NCBI RefSeq assembly: GCF_022539315.1
Contig: NC_066316.1
Location: 52,453,994 to 52,517,993, forward strand
Length of the DNA: 64,000 bases
Direction: 5' to 3'
DNA from: Serinus canaria
Lineage: Eukaryota; Chordata; Aves; Passeriformes; Fringillidae
The position numbers and the translations under genes are program-made. The notes beneath the pieces are model-generated. The model saw only the letters and a list, made by a program, of their open reading frames with translations, was not told where the DNA came from and made no database searches. Each line of letters opens with the position of its first letter. Positions within the stretch are counted from its first letter, which is position 1. Positions 12,824 through 25,865 of this stretch are shown piece after piece.

Positions 12824-14779
12824 TAGGGGGAGCACAAGAAAGGCACTGTTGCTGAGCTGAAAAACAGAGAAATTAAACTGCCAGCAGATAAAACTGCTAA
12901 AAGAGACAAACATCCGAGTACAGCTGAGGAGTCTTGACCACGACTCCTGTGCAGTCACACTGCCCTCTGCTTTCCTTAATATTTCACTCCTGATAATAGT
13001 TTTGCCTGTTGCATACAATACAGTCAGGCATATTGCATTCCTTGGTTTAGAGTTCTCTCTGTATCTAAATGGTACTTAAGCATGCCCCGAAATTGCCATT
13101 TCGCAGAAGAAATTTAAAAAATGCATTTTAACAAATAACTTGATCTCCACTTATAACTGTATCTTCCATTAAGCCACTGATGGTTTCATATTTATTAACT
13201 GATTGCAGTTAATGAAAAAAACCCCAATCCTATTTTCCTTGTTCCTCTAAGGAAGTACGGAAGAATGATAAAATGTATGTTCCCTCTCTTATTTGGCACA
13301 GTGTGCAGCCGGGCAGCCATTGGAGGCAATGATAAAAAAAGGCAGCTGAGGCACTGGAGGGACTCCAAAAGAAAGCATGTAGATCAGATCAACAAGCAGA
13401 AAAAAATGTGCTTAATGTTTCAGATAACTTAAGCCGGAGTGAGAGAGTGCAAGTATCTGGGAAACGTGAGCAACAACCTCCCGTGGTAGTTACAACAGCA
13501 AAGCATAAGGATATAGCACTTGTCTGTTAAAAAGAAGGACAAATAATAATGATAAGGCAGGAGATCTGGATGTGACTGGGATAATGATGCCTTGGAAGCA
13601 CAGGAGTTAAATTCACAAAATGATTAAAAAACCTCAAGCACATCACTCTGTAGTAATCTGGGATGGTATTTGTGCCAAAGATAGATAAAACATTTTAGAC
13701 AGAATTGCAATTTTAAATCTCAATGAACCAGTCTGTTCTTATACTTGGGCCAGATTTTTACAATTTTACTCACATTAAGTCATGCTTTACTCCAAGAACA
13801 ATCCCATTGATTATAATGGTAATATTGTTTCACAGATGTCCCAGAAGAAACGCAAATGTAAAAGCAGACTTTATACTTCAGATAAAAGACATCAATCATG
13901 AGTACATCTGAGAATCCGATAAAAAACATATGGTACAAAAAAATCACTGTGGGATGATGGAAATGTACTTACAGAGCAGGTCTGTGGACATGTTTACAGA
14001 TCAGGCAAAGGAAACCTACACAAAATAAATGAAAAAAGAATTATCAGTTTTCTGAACTAGGGCTATTCATGTTTCTATCTCATGCTAAAAAATCATATGC
14101 ATAGTCTTTTAGTTCTTTAGGAAATAAGGAGAACATATCTATAGAAATCTAAAATGGAAAAACTTCAGTTTTTAGAGGAAAAGAAAAATTGATTCCACTT
14201 CCTTTCACAGATAATGTAAACTGACAATATTAATGTAATGCATTTTAATTAAGAGCAGTTCACTGTATTCTGCATCTTCATTAACTTTTATTATTATGTA
14301 TTTTCCAGGCATTGATTACAATAGAATTTTCAAGCATCATGTATTTTACCCCATTGCAGGCTATTCTGTGTTTAAGCCTGATATTTCTAACAGTCCCAAC
14401 CCTTGCGGAGTCAAAAAGAATATTAACCAAATATAGGGCAAGACATGCTACTTGCTCTCTTCAAGGACTTCTGGAGACTTCTGGTTTTCTGCTGAACTCA
14501 TTCATCTTGTTCCCTTCCCATTCATCTGCCAGTTTTTGATCTGTATTTCACTATAAGCACATAGGAATAGAATCTGAGTTTTGTGTAGCTGTCTGAGCAA
14601 TCCCCAGGACGTGGGTATCCCAATGACTGAATAAAGTTACTTGGAGCTGCAGAAATAATAATGCTTGTATTAGTAAGGGGACACACAAATAGCAATACAA
14701 ATCACATCAGTGTATGCCACTTTATGCCCTGTATAAATCAGGCAGTGTTTAAGGCAGTGTTTAAAGGGGTGTGTGTGCA
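12824..14779. other. Non-coding stretch between two CR1 copies
   Basis: AT-rich sequence with no recognisable exon, RNA gene or repeat. A short tandem duplication (GGCAGTGTTTAA twice) lies at about 14,741-14,765. Confidence 0.45.
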
Positions 14780-15530
14780 TGAATCAGGGTGAATTAAAGA
14801 AGTTCAGTAAGGCCAAGTGCCAGGTCCTTCCCTTGGGTCACAACAACCCCAGGCAGTGCTACAGGCTTGGGGATCAGTGGCTGGAAAGTGGCCTGGCAGA
14901 AAAGGACCTGGGGGTGCTGGTCAGGAGCTGGTCAGGAGCTGACCCAGCTGTGCCCAGGTGGCCAAGAAGGCCGATGGCATCCTGGCCTGGATCAGCAATG
15001 GTGTGGCCAGCTGGAGCAGGGCAGGGATTGTCCCCCTGCTCTCAGCACTGGTGAGGCTGCACCACGAGTGCCGTGCTCAGTTCTGGGCAGGAAAGACATT
15101 GAGAGGCTGGAGTGAGTTTAGGGCAACAGAACTGGTGAAGAGTCTGGAGCACAAGCTTGTGTGGAGCAGCTGAGGGAACTGACTTTGTTTAGCCTGGAGA
15201 AAAGGAAGCTATGGGGGACCTTATGACAACACCTGAAAGGAGGTTGTAGCCAGCTGGGATAAGGCTCTTCTTCCAAGTAACAAGGGATGGGACGAGAGGA
15301 AATGGCCTCAAGATGTGCCTGGAGAGGTTTAGGCTGGATATTATGAGGACAGTCTTCATCAAAAGAGTTGTCAAGCACTGGAACAGGCTGCCATGGGAAG
15401 TGTCCCCATTCCTGTGGATGTTTTAAAAACATGTAGATTTGGTGCTTAGAGACATGGCAGTGCTGGGTTAATTGTTGGACTGATGATCTGAAGGGTCTTT
15501 TCCAACCTAGATTATTCTATGATTCTGTGA
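14780..15530 (+). repeat. CR1 LINE, 3' half with reverse transcriptase C-terminus
   Basis: This is the longest CR1 copy in the window. Broken translations in several frames follow the C-terminal end of the CR1 reverse transcriptase (for example EKDLGVLV, then [11 protein letters not shown], then [12 protein letters not shown]). The 3' end runs through GGTCTTTTCCAACCTAGATTATTC to ATTCTATGATTCTGTGA at about 15,530. Frameshifts and stops, including an 11-bp tandem duplication (GGTCAGGAGCT) near 14,920-14,941, show that it is dead. It is 5'-truncated, as is usual for CR1. Confidence 0.93.
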
Positions 15531-18500
15531 AAACGTGACTCTGATGAAGACAACTGCATTTTGTTGCTGACTGAAATGGGTCAAAAAAAAAATCTTCATT
15601 TTTAAAAATACAATGATAGTTAGTAAGATACTTCCAAATTAATTTGGGCTGGTTGCAAGAACTGGGTTGTACTGAGAGAAATGAGAAGTAAAAGGGCCCA
15701 CATGCTAGAGGGACATCAGTGAGTCCTCTTCCAGATAAACAGGCATGCTGACAGCAGGCTTCCTAAGCAGCAAGTGTCCTAGTCTGATTTCCATCACCCA
15801 GAAAACACTTTATTTCTGAAAAAAATCTAGTCTGCAGCTTGATGCCATTCTGACTGAGAGCAAGACTCTTGTCTGTGGTGTTAATTTCTAGAAATATAGC
15901 CCTGGCAGAGGGAACAGTGGACTTTAATGGCATCCATATGTGACTGTACACACATCAGCCTTTGTCATCCCCAGAAACAGCATGCTGCGTGTTATCACTG
16001 TCAAAGCAGTACCATCAGCTAATAGAGGTTTCATTTCCCTCACTGAATAACTAGATTAGTGATAAAATTATTTAATTGTGTTGGCATTCAATCTGCAGGA
16101 TTGACCACCAAAACACAGGCTCTTCCCTCCCATATGGTTTGAGTCATTAGTATGCCTTCACTGTCACACATCTTGTGTGCAGCACTGTCCTGTCATGAGG
16201 AAGTGCAGCCTCAGCCTCTGCCCTCTCTGGCCCCCACATATCCTCCATCCAGCCCTGTTACAGTGACACTGTGGTCCATAAACATCCAACTACATTTTGG
16301 TTGAGCTGTTCTATGATGTCATTTTGGAGGTAAATCACCAAAGTGTTTTTCTCCACAGGCCACAGATGCCTGAGAAGTTTTTCCCCCTGTACAATTCTAT
16401 GATGAAACAGTGTTAATAACAGTAACCCCAAGTGCCCAAGTCCAGCCTTTGGGAAGGTCACAGAAACTACAGACCAAGAGGGAGCACCTGTGTGAGGGCA
16501 TCCCAGTCACTGCAACACAGCCTACTCACAGGACAGAAGAACAGCAGGCACACCACCACAAGGAACTGCTCCTCTCCCAACAGCTGGTGCAGACTTTCTC
16601 TCTGACAGGGTGAGCACAAGTACAACAAAGCCTGACCTGCATTTGCAGGGGCAGGGGAGTTTAAGCAGAACTACAAGCTCTTTCATAAGCTATGCCAGCA
16701 CTTACCTGCAGTTATCCTCAACAGGAACCCAGACTGCCCATTATCCTAGCTGCACAAAACCATACTGTAAATCCCTCTCCTTCTCCGAGGGTATGGGCAC
16801 CCCTTGTGCAGTGTACTGCCCTCTGACCAAGGGGGTTCCAACCCACGCAGAGCTGAAGCAGATATTGTGCCAAGCAGACACAGTGCCTGGAGGTTTCTGA
16901 CCACATTACTCACTTGTCCATGTAAACTCAGGTGCCTGGCCCTGAACCACACTGACCTTTAGACAAAGGGTTGTAGGTATATTGGCCAAATTTGCTGTGC
17001 AAAAGAAGTTGTTTGCAGTTGATCTTAAGTAGCCTCCTTTCTCATCAATGAATGGGCAGAAGAGGAAGTGAAGCTGACTGGGGGATGTTTCCCATACATG
17101 CAAATTGCAGCCTAGAAAATGTGAGGCAAAGCCTAATGAGGTTTTTACAAGCTTTCAGGTATCAGGAAAATAATTTATTCATTTAGGTTGAGGAAGACTT
17201 GATGGGTTAAGTATAATAGATGGTTAACAGTCAAAAGATAGCAAAGCAGTGATTACAGGCACTTTGAATGATGAAAAGTTCAATGCTTTGTGGTGGTGGA
17301 AAGTGGTTTGCACCCATTAGAGGAAGTGGGGATGGGTTCTGCACTGCCTAGAAGGACATGTCACAGTGTATTTTGTGTAGGAGCCAGGATTTTAGGGATT
17401 GGGTTATTTTCAGTTGCTCCACCATTGCCAAAAATTCAGAGACTGTGCATTTTCTGTTTTATAAGTGATTGTAGTGGGCACACTGTGGGCATGTATGACT
17501 CAGAACTGATATATATGATGGTGGTGGGACTGCCCTGAGATGTCCAGAATCCACAATGGGAAAGGCAATGACTGCTACCTGCTCTGTTCTGGTGCAGAAG
17601 ACATTGAAGTAACAAAAACAGGCAGCAGTTTCCAGGTGTGGTTCATGAGGAGGACCTACAATGAGGATCAAAGTCACTGCTACACCAGAGGAAAGGTGAA
17701 GTCTACAAGGAAAAGCACAGCAAGGAAAACCAGCCTGCACAGGACCTATGGGGCTATTCATGATGCACAAGACATCCATGAAGGCTGCCAGCAATGGCCT
17801 TCATGACTTTGCCTACCAGTGGTCCACACTGGGAGGCAGCAAGAAGGGCAGCAAAGACTCCACCTTCTACAGGTGCTGCAGGTCACTGCAGAGTTCTAGG
17901 AGGATGACAAGGTTTCACTAAAAAAGCACTTGTTTCCCTGGCCTTGAAGCTCATCTTTGCCAGAAACAACAAACTCCATGGCAAGGGAAGCCAGGAAACT
18001 TGCTGTGTGAGGGACCTTTGCAATGTCTGCAGCACAAGACTACAACTTGTTGTTCGAGACAGCTGCCCTGCATCTAACACCCAAGGATTCTCACGTGGGC
18101 TCATGTGACAGAACTCTTCCTCTTTCAGAAGATGTACATCAATCTTCCCTGGCATCATACCACAGAAAGCCAAGGGAAAAGCAGGCCCAGATATGGGAAG
18201 AGACGTAAGTGGCAGCAACAGGAAAAGCTTTCACACCGCAGGTGATACCCTGGCGCTTGCAACACGATGCCATCTGCAGATAACAAGAGAACATGCTGCC
18301 TGCAAAAGAGACGTGTGCTGTGCAGAGACAAAGACCTGGATCAGAGCTTCTGAACTATGAACCCACTGTGAGCTGAAAAATGGCTGTTCTGAACCAGTCA
18401 GCTTCTGCCCCCCACCAAGTCCTCAGAGGTTATTACAGAATTCCTTACATTGCTTTCCACATAAAAACAATCTCCAAAAACAAAGACAACTGTCAACACA

Positions 18501-21500
18501 GGCACACTCTTTGTAGTGATCTGACCTTATACAGCCCCCAAATGCACCTCAGTTTCACGCTGCCCACCAAAGAGGCACATTAGTTAACCAGTCATCAAAA
18601 GACTAATCTCACTAGGTGAAGTCATCTGTCCACCTTACTCATGCAGCTGAAAAGGGACACTGCTATCCCTTGGACACTCAGAAGAATACCCAGCACAACT
18701 CATTTATAGATTCACAACAGCCTCATGTAAATGACATTGTTATCCAAGTACCTTTTATCATATTTTAACTAAGTAAAGGTAAAACACAAATAAATCCATT
18801 TTTTCAAGACATCTGTGGGAAGTAATAGAGTTGCAGATGTCTAAAATGCACAAGCAAAGATGTGACAGGAAAACCACACTTAACCTACTTACACTGAGAT
18901 TAAATCAGGAAGGACTCTCTTTACACCACCACAGAAATCAGTTGCTGGGGTTTAACTTTCAGCACACCTGATGACTCAGGTTGCAATCCCTCAGAAGAAA
19001 ACACCTTCAGGAGACAAGGAATCTATCACACAGCGTTGGCATTCCACTGATGTCCCTGCTTGTGTTCTTTTGGCTACTGCTAGTGCTTGTGCTGGGCTAA
19101 CTGCTGACATAGTTTCTCTTCTCCCAAATTCATGAACAAGAAAGACAATAATAATGGTGAAGAAATTGATTAAGAGTATTAACAAGGAAAAATTAATATG
19201 AATAGCCAAAATCTTCATCTAAAGAAACCCACAGAGATTTTCCAAAGTTTGTGTTAGTCCCACATGTACTTCCATATCAGGATTTAGTGCATGCCAAGTA
19301 CAACCCCTCAAACATTTGATCTGTTTGATCTAACTGATCAACAGTGACATTCTGTGCATTTTTAGTCTATCATATGGAGAGTCCCTTGCTAGCAAAATAG
19401 ATGAAATTATAAATCACTTTATTTATAATAATAAAATAGTATAATTTGTACTTTTACAATTACTTGGGGTTTTTTTCAAGTCATGGTATTATTTCATAAT
19501 TACAAAAGAGAAAAACTGATTTGCCATCATCTTTTTCTTTATGGACAGGATTCTGCATCTTTTCCCTTGACTAAGCAAAAAAGCTTGTGAATTACAACAC
19601 ATGAAAGCTTGTGTCCACAATCCAGAAATTTGGCTCACTAATATTGCAGAAGGTCCCTAAGTAAGTCTTATTTGTGATTGTAAAAAATAAGGAAAATCCT
19701 TGGCTAATATTTCTGCAAAGCTATACTAGAGCATTAAATGTGGATACATAAAAAAGTCCTGCCCTACCATTCCCTCCACCAACCAATCAATACTCTAACC
19801 TGCTTATGATCATTTCAACATGCAGCATCAGCAAATATGGTCCACACACAGGCACCTAATCTACCCAAGTCTGTTTTCAGTTTAAAGCAAAAAAACCCCC
19901 CAATTTTCATTAAAAGTAAATACATCTTATATCCTGTGCCCTGATACCAGAAACACAAAGATGAACAAATCCCACTCCACTCCATTTGTTTCAAAGCAAA
20001 TTCTTCCTGCTCTGAAATATGGCACTGTCTCTCACCATATTTTCCAAGCCCATATCACTTGACACTGGTCTATTTTGGTCAGCAGAAGATCTCTGGCAAA
20101 CAAGGCAGGAAACACAAGTCTTTCCCCATCTCCAGTGCCCTGATAACAAGAAAAGCTATTATATATATATATTAAAAACAGATAGTAACAAAAGGGATAC
20201 AAACCCCTAGGAAAAGATACCAAATGGCATCTCATACCAGCCTGCCTTACTGAGGGCTGCTCTTGTTTTTTGGCTTTGCAAAGCACTCAGAATTTTGACT
20301 GTGATCCAGCAAAGTAATTCTGCATTTCCCATGTTTTCCCACCATTGACTTGAAGGGAACTATTTGTACACATGAAGACAAACCTACACTTCATATTTTG
20401 CTGGGTCAGGATCAAGGCACCAGTCATCTTTCTGGATCCTTACTTTCCTATGAGAATTGGATAAAATGAGCTAAAAAAAAATAAATCTTGTAAGTGTGAG
20501 CTTTAGAAAGCCTCAAGACCCAGGAACATTCCTAAAATAATTTGCATTCCACAGCAGCAGGGCAAAACCATTTCCATTTCAATGAGCCCTTTGGAGAGGA
20601 CTCTGGTCTACTGGCTGAAACTCAGGACTGAACCCCAGCAAAAAATAAACACCAAACCCACTTGTACAAGGTCACGTGAAAAAGCACTTTTTCCTGCTCT
20701 CCCTCAATACCTTGGCTAAACTCTTTTTCGTCACTTCAAGCCTTAATCCCAACACTTATTTCAGCAAGGGCGCTGCCACTCCTCTGCTGGACAGACTGGT
20801 CAGCAGGGAGATTTCCTGTCCCTTTCCTGCAATCATCCTCAAGCAGCTGTCCCCAAAGAGACAACAAGTCTGTGGCTTCAAAAAAGGTTTGACAAAAACC
20901 TGGGGTTTAACACTCACTTCTTTCATAATTTTGATACAAATAACACACACTAGCAGCTGAAAACTTTCCAAATGTGGTGAGCAAAACCCACAGCAGAGAC
21001 AGACAAACAGACAAGTTCCCACATGATGCAACAGTCAGTCCCGTGACCAGAGCAGGGGATACGCTTTTAGTCAGTACTTTGGCAATGTCAGAAAATTTCT
21101 GGAAATCAAAAAAACAGATTTGTCATCTAGAAGCCAACACCTTACCTCACACATCTTGCTTAGATTATGGTAATCTAAAACCTCCCACCCTCAAAATGCT
21201 CACAATCTTGCACATTATCTACAACATATGCAACCTAGGCACTATTGCAACAAGGTGATGCAATGTGTAATGTCGCTGCTATATTATAAAAACACTCACA
21301 TTCAAATTATTTGGTCAAATTTCACTTCTCAGTTTTTCTCACTCTCATACACTTTCAGCAGTTTTAAATTTCAGTGCTGTGAAATGACTTCTTCATTCAG
21401 AAACTTGTAAAAGTGAGGAAGTTTTACCTGAAGAAGGATTTTGGGTCAAGGATATTGGTATTTTTTGGTTATTTTAGATGCAAAGTGATCTTCACAGTGA

Positions 21501-24500
21501 TTCTGAGGGGTTTGGCAGCTTAGTTTCTTTAGCTGCTTCATAAAAGCCGGATGTCTCTATACCTAAAATATGTAGCAAAGCATAATTAATGCTCTTCCAC
21601 AATATGCCTTGCTGTTTGTTAACAGCTTCTTGGCTAGTAGAAATGCTTTCTTTTTCCTCTCCACTCCCAAAGGCCCCACACTTCAGAGATTTGCTCAAGC
21701 TGCCAGAAGTAGGCAATGATAACATGAGTACATCCTTATAACTCTGAAGCATAGGCGAAGTTCTCAGTAAGAACTTAATTCTCGAGGCAGAGACAGCAGG
21801 AGCTGATTTGTTTCAATTAATGCTACAAGACTCACACTGGGTAACAGCTGCCCGTCACATTGCTCCATTTGTTTGCTTCAACCTGCAAGCTCAGATTTCC
21901 CTTGGACAGCAGCTGGACCTGTCAGTGGCAAACTCGGCAGCAATACCACCCACATCCTTTCCCTCCTGCTCTCACACGTGGACTGGCTGGAGCAGGATAC
22001 TGCATGGGAAATGCAAGCTACCACTTCATATGGTACAGAGGCAGGGGATAATTATTAGAACTAATTAGTGAAAATAGCCATCACATCAATTGTCAGGGAC
22101 TGATTCTATTGGAACTAAACTGTAACTTGAGGAGTGATTTCTTATTGCCTTTTCTTAAAAGGTATGTTTGGTTTAGGGGTTATATTTTCATAGTAGTGCC
22201 TAGAATGCCTGTGGTGCACAACTCTAATAATAACCAAATCCTCCAAATGGTGCATATATGCTTTAATAATGAAAGCTACACATGTTCCTCAACATTACTC
22301 AGCTGTTCCCTTAATTTTTTCTTTGGTTATCAAGCCATTTAATCACTCCAAAAATCTGCAAATTGTGGCTCCGAGATTATTGTTGAATAAGAGCAGATAT
22401 AGATGCAGATGATTCATATTCAGCCCAGTAACCTCTTTCTCAGATAAAAAAAAGAGATAAAATGTTGCTCCCCACTGTCAACTAAAGTCTAATTAAACCT
22501 TTTGTTCTCCCATACTGACAACTGCTCACACAGAGTTATAACTCGACTCCTGCCCTTCTGAGATCTGGACTGGAATTGCATGGTATACAAACCTCTTTGG
22601 GATTCTGTGCCACTTCTTGCACATTACTCAAACAAGAAGCCAAAAAAAATGTGGCATTGCAAGCACAGTGTTCATGCTCGTTTAAAATTTCATCCTGCGG
22701 GGCAATGTTGTTCTACTGTTTTGTCCAGGAAAACTGAAACTCGAATAAATTAAAGGAGACTGTCTCTTCTCTACACAAGGTTCTTTTTTTCAGTGAAAGA
22801 GAATGTGAAAGGAATTATGAAAACAGGATAACAAGGTCAATGATGTGGAGACTGAAGGTAAAGGAAGAGCCACTACCTCCACAGAATGATGAAAACAACT
22901 TAAAAACAAGTCACTGTTAAATCCCCTGTCAGTACCAAATAAAGAGGTTGGAATATGGTGCACCACAGACTAATGAATGCCAAGTGCAGACTGATATAAA
23001 ATACACCTTGTATTTCAGCAGTTTGGCATTTTTATTGCAGTCACTTGTCTGTATGCCAATTTTTCAGAGACAGCCTTGGAACCTGAATAACTTCTCAATG
23101 TGCTCTAGCAAGAGAGGCAAAGAACACCATCTCTTCGTTTAAAAGTGATCTTGACATAGAAAAGTTACAATAATTTAGAAAAAACAAGTTAAGTGATCTC
23201 CAACCTTTTATTAAAATTCACCAAGAGGTCACATGTCTTCATTCCTTCACCTCCAACTCTGACTTTTGAAACATCCATTTAGCATGGTCCTGTGAGTTAA
23301 TGAAAAGGAACCTGAAACAGCTCTGATGTTTGGCATTTGCACCCCAAGATACCAGAAGGCTTAGTAATGGGTTAGTAATTTACAAAAACCTGCATGCACA
23401 TATTCTGTCAGACATTTATACAGCATGTGAGGTCTGCAAGTGGAAGAACTTAGGGTTATCCAAAAATGCCCACTATCAAAAACTTGGATGTTTTCTGTCA
23501 ACAGCTACCAAAGTGCACTTTCCTTGTTGCACCATGACATTCTTATCTCCAACATCTACTACAATCTTAATAACAAACTAACAGATTTCTAATAAATGGT
23601 TGCTAATGACTTGTTAACCATATTCACATTGGGAGAATCCACATGATGCAAGAGTCAGTGCTCTGCTGGGACAAACAGGCACAGGTCACACTCTCCACAA
23701 TTATGCTATCTTAAGCTGTTTGGTAAACTTGGTGGATTCAACTTTGAAGAATATCCTTGTCAAAACACATGATATTCAAATGAAAATTTGCTACAATTTC
23801 AGATTCTGGACACAAATATATTATTAAAAGTATGATGGCAACTATAACACCTCAGATGTGTGACCATTTTTGCTGTCAGGCTAGAATTTGATATAAAAAT
23901 TATAACCTGACAATGGGTTTTCCTAAATTAGATGAATGCTTAAATAATTTATGAAGTTATTAGTGCAAATCACTGACCACAAAGATAATTCAGAGACTTA
24001 CACAGTTGAAAAAAAATTAGTGAATTTGACAAGTAAAAATTTTCGAAGTAATATATCTTGTGGACATTTTTACAGATCAAAAACGACACTCATTCTACAT
24101 TGTCTCAACTATTTAATGAACTGCTTTTTTTGATTTGGGTAAAAAATATCTGAAACAATCTTATTTATATTTTCTGTTTTCTTTTAGTTTAAGAAGTCCA
24201 TACTCATTTTTGTAATGTCTTATTTTAACATTATTTTATAATGCTGAGATTTTTGATGTTGATAAAAGTGGTATGAAAAATTTAGCAAAAATCTGGTAAT
24301 TTTATTTTTGAAAGGACTGAGACTACAACCCCTTCTCAATCAGGTCACTATGACCTCTAACATCGTAGTATACACTCTGTAACTCAATATTTTATTTTTG
24401 TTAGAGGTCTACAAATCTGTAAATATTTAGCTGCATAGGTCCTGAAGCCTGCAAAGGCTTGAAGTGTTCTGAGATTGAGGCATGAACACTGACAAATCGT

Positions 24501-25389
24501 TGAAAACATAAGAACCACTTAAAGGAAAAAAAATAACTTCAAGCCTTATCTTTTCTATTAGAGTAAGACAAAGGGTGGAAAGCAATTTATTCTCCCATTT
24601 ATCGCTGTTTTGTTTTTTATCTTGTCAGTCTCTCTGTTTTGGCCAGAGCAGCCTTCTTTTCATTTAACAAATGCTTAAAAATTAGGATGCATTTTTTTTT
24701 AGCCAGAGCCCTCCACAGACTCAGTGAAAAACTGGTATAGCAAATTCAGTGATTAAAAACGGAAACAATTCCTTCTATCAATTACACTAAGAGTATTTCA
24801 GAGAGAAGAACAGCATGTGAATGTGCACAAGTCAAGTAAAGATGATTTCCAAATGTGAAAATTATTCTTGTCCCTGGCAGCTGCTATGTGAGAAGTAACA
24901 AGGTCCAGAAGCCTTGCCGGGCACAACCAGTGACAAGAATATCATTACGATCCATCTGCAGCCTCCAGGAGACGCAAAATGCCTCGCCAATCCTTTGTTC
25001 CAAGCAAAACTAGAAATCCAAAGCAACATGTTTCCAAGCCAGAACATAGTGAGTGTCACCACGTGAACACCTCTCTGACCCCCTCAAACGGTTTCAAATA
25101 AGGGCAAGCTGAGAATACCTTTCAGAACTACAGAATTTTGGTATCACAGATTTGATAGTAAATGTGTTTGCTTTGCTTGCATATTTACTTGCTTTGTGAG
25201 GAAAGGAGTGTTAGATTTGTAAAAACAAGTGAGTCATGAACAAGTCAAAATATTTCCAGTGAACTTATTTTTGCCTGAATACCCTGAGTTAACTGAAACC
25301 AAAACATTTTGCAGACTTGTATCAGTTTCGCTGGCTCATGATGAATCCGTGCTCCAGGCTGTGCTACATTTTGCTGAAATTGTTAGTTA
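15531..25389. other. Non-coding stretch, probably intronic
   Basis: AT-rich sequence with no recognisable coding exon. It includes a short TA run at about 20,158-20,173. A weakly coding-like patch at about 17,400-17,880 was considered as a decayed processed pseudogene and not accepted. No RNA gene or further clear repeat was seen. Confidence 0.45.
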
Positions 25390-25865
25390 CAGAATCACAG
25401 AATCAACTAGGTGAGAAAAGAGCTCTGATCATTGAGCGTAGCATGACCAAACACCACCATGTCCACTAGACCATGGCACTAAGTGCCACATCCAGCTTTT
25501 CATTAAACACCTCCAGGCACAGTGACTCTACCACCTCCCTTGGCAGCCCATGCACACGTGCAATGTCTAATCACCTCTTCTGTGAAGAATTCCCTCCAAA
25601 TGTCCAACCTAAAACTCTTGTGGGCCAGCTTGAGACAATGTCCTCTTTGTTGCTGGTTGCCTGGGAGAAGAGACCGACCCCCACCAGGCTACAGTCTCTC
25701 AGGCAGCTGTAGAGAGTCTCCCTTGAGCCTCCTTTTCTCCAGTCTAAATAACCCCAGCTTCCTCAGCTGCTCCTCATAAGACTTGTGCTCCAGAGCCTTC
25801 ACCAGCTTTGTTGACTTTCTCTGGACAAGAGAAATTTAATTCACCTTCACTTGGGGTCTAACAGC
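25390..25865 (-). repeat. CR1 LINE fragment
   Basis: The left edge starts with the antisense CR1 3' terminus (ACAGAATCACAGAATC). It continues through the usual antisense CR1 segments, such as CTACCACCTCCCTTGGCAGCC and CACCAGCTTTGTTGACTTTC. The element is 5'-truncated at about 25,865. Open frames here are CR1 shadows. Confidence 0.88.

Noticed and set aside
14773..15432. ORFs of 60-104 codons on both strands
   Set aside because: They fall within the CR1 LINE and are broken reverse-transcriptase fragments or their antisense shadows.
16310..16410. TTCTATGATG phrases resembling a CR1 end
   Set aside because: The rest of the CR1 3' region is missing on both sides, so the match is too short to call.
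17400..17880. Possible processed pseudogene, with faint resemblance to ribosomal protein S2 (QR..F.F..SDCSGH and later ATCSVLVQ)
   Set aside because: The two matching patches are short, and their spacing is about 60 bases too small for the S2 coding sequence. The rest does not align in any frame, so the resemblance may be chance.
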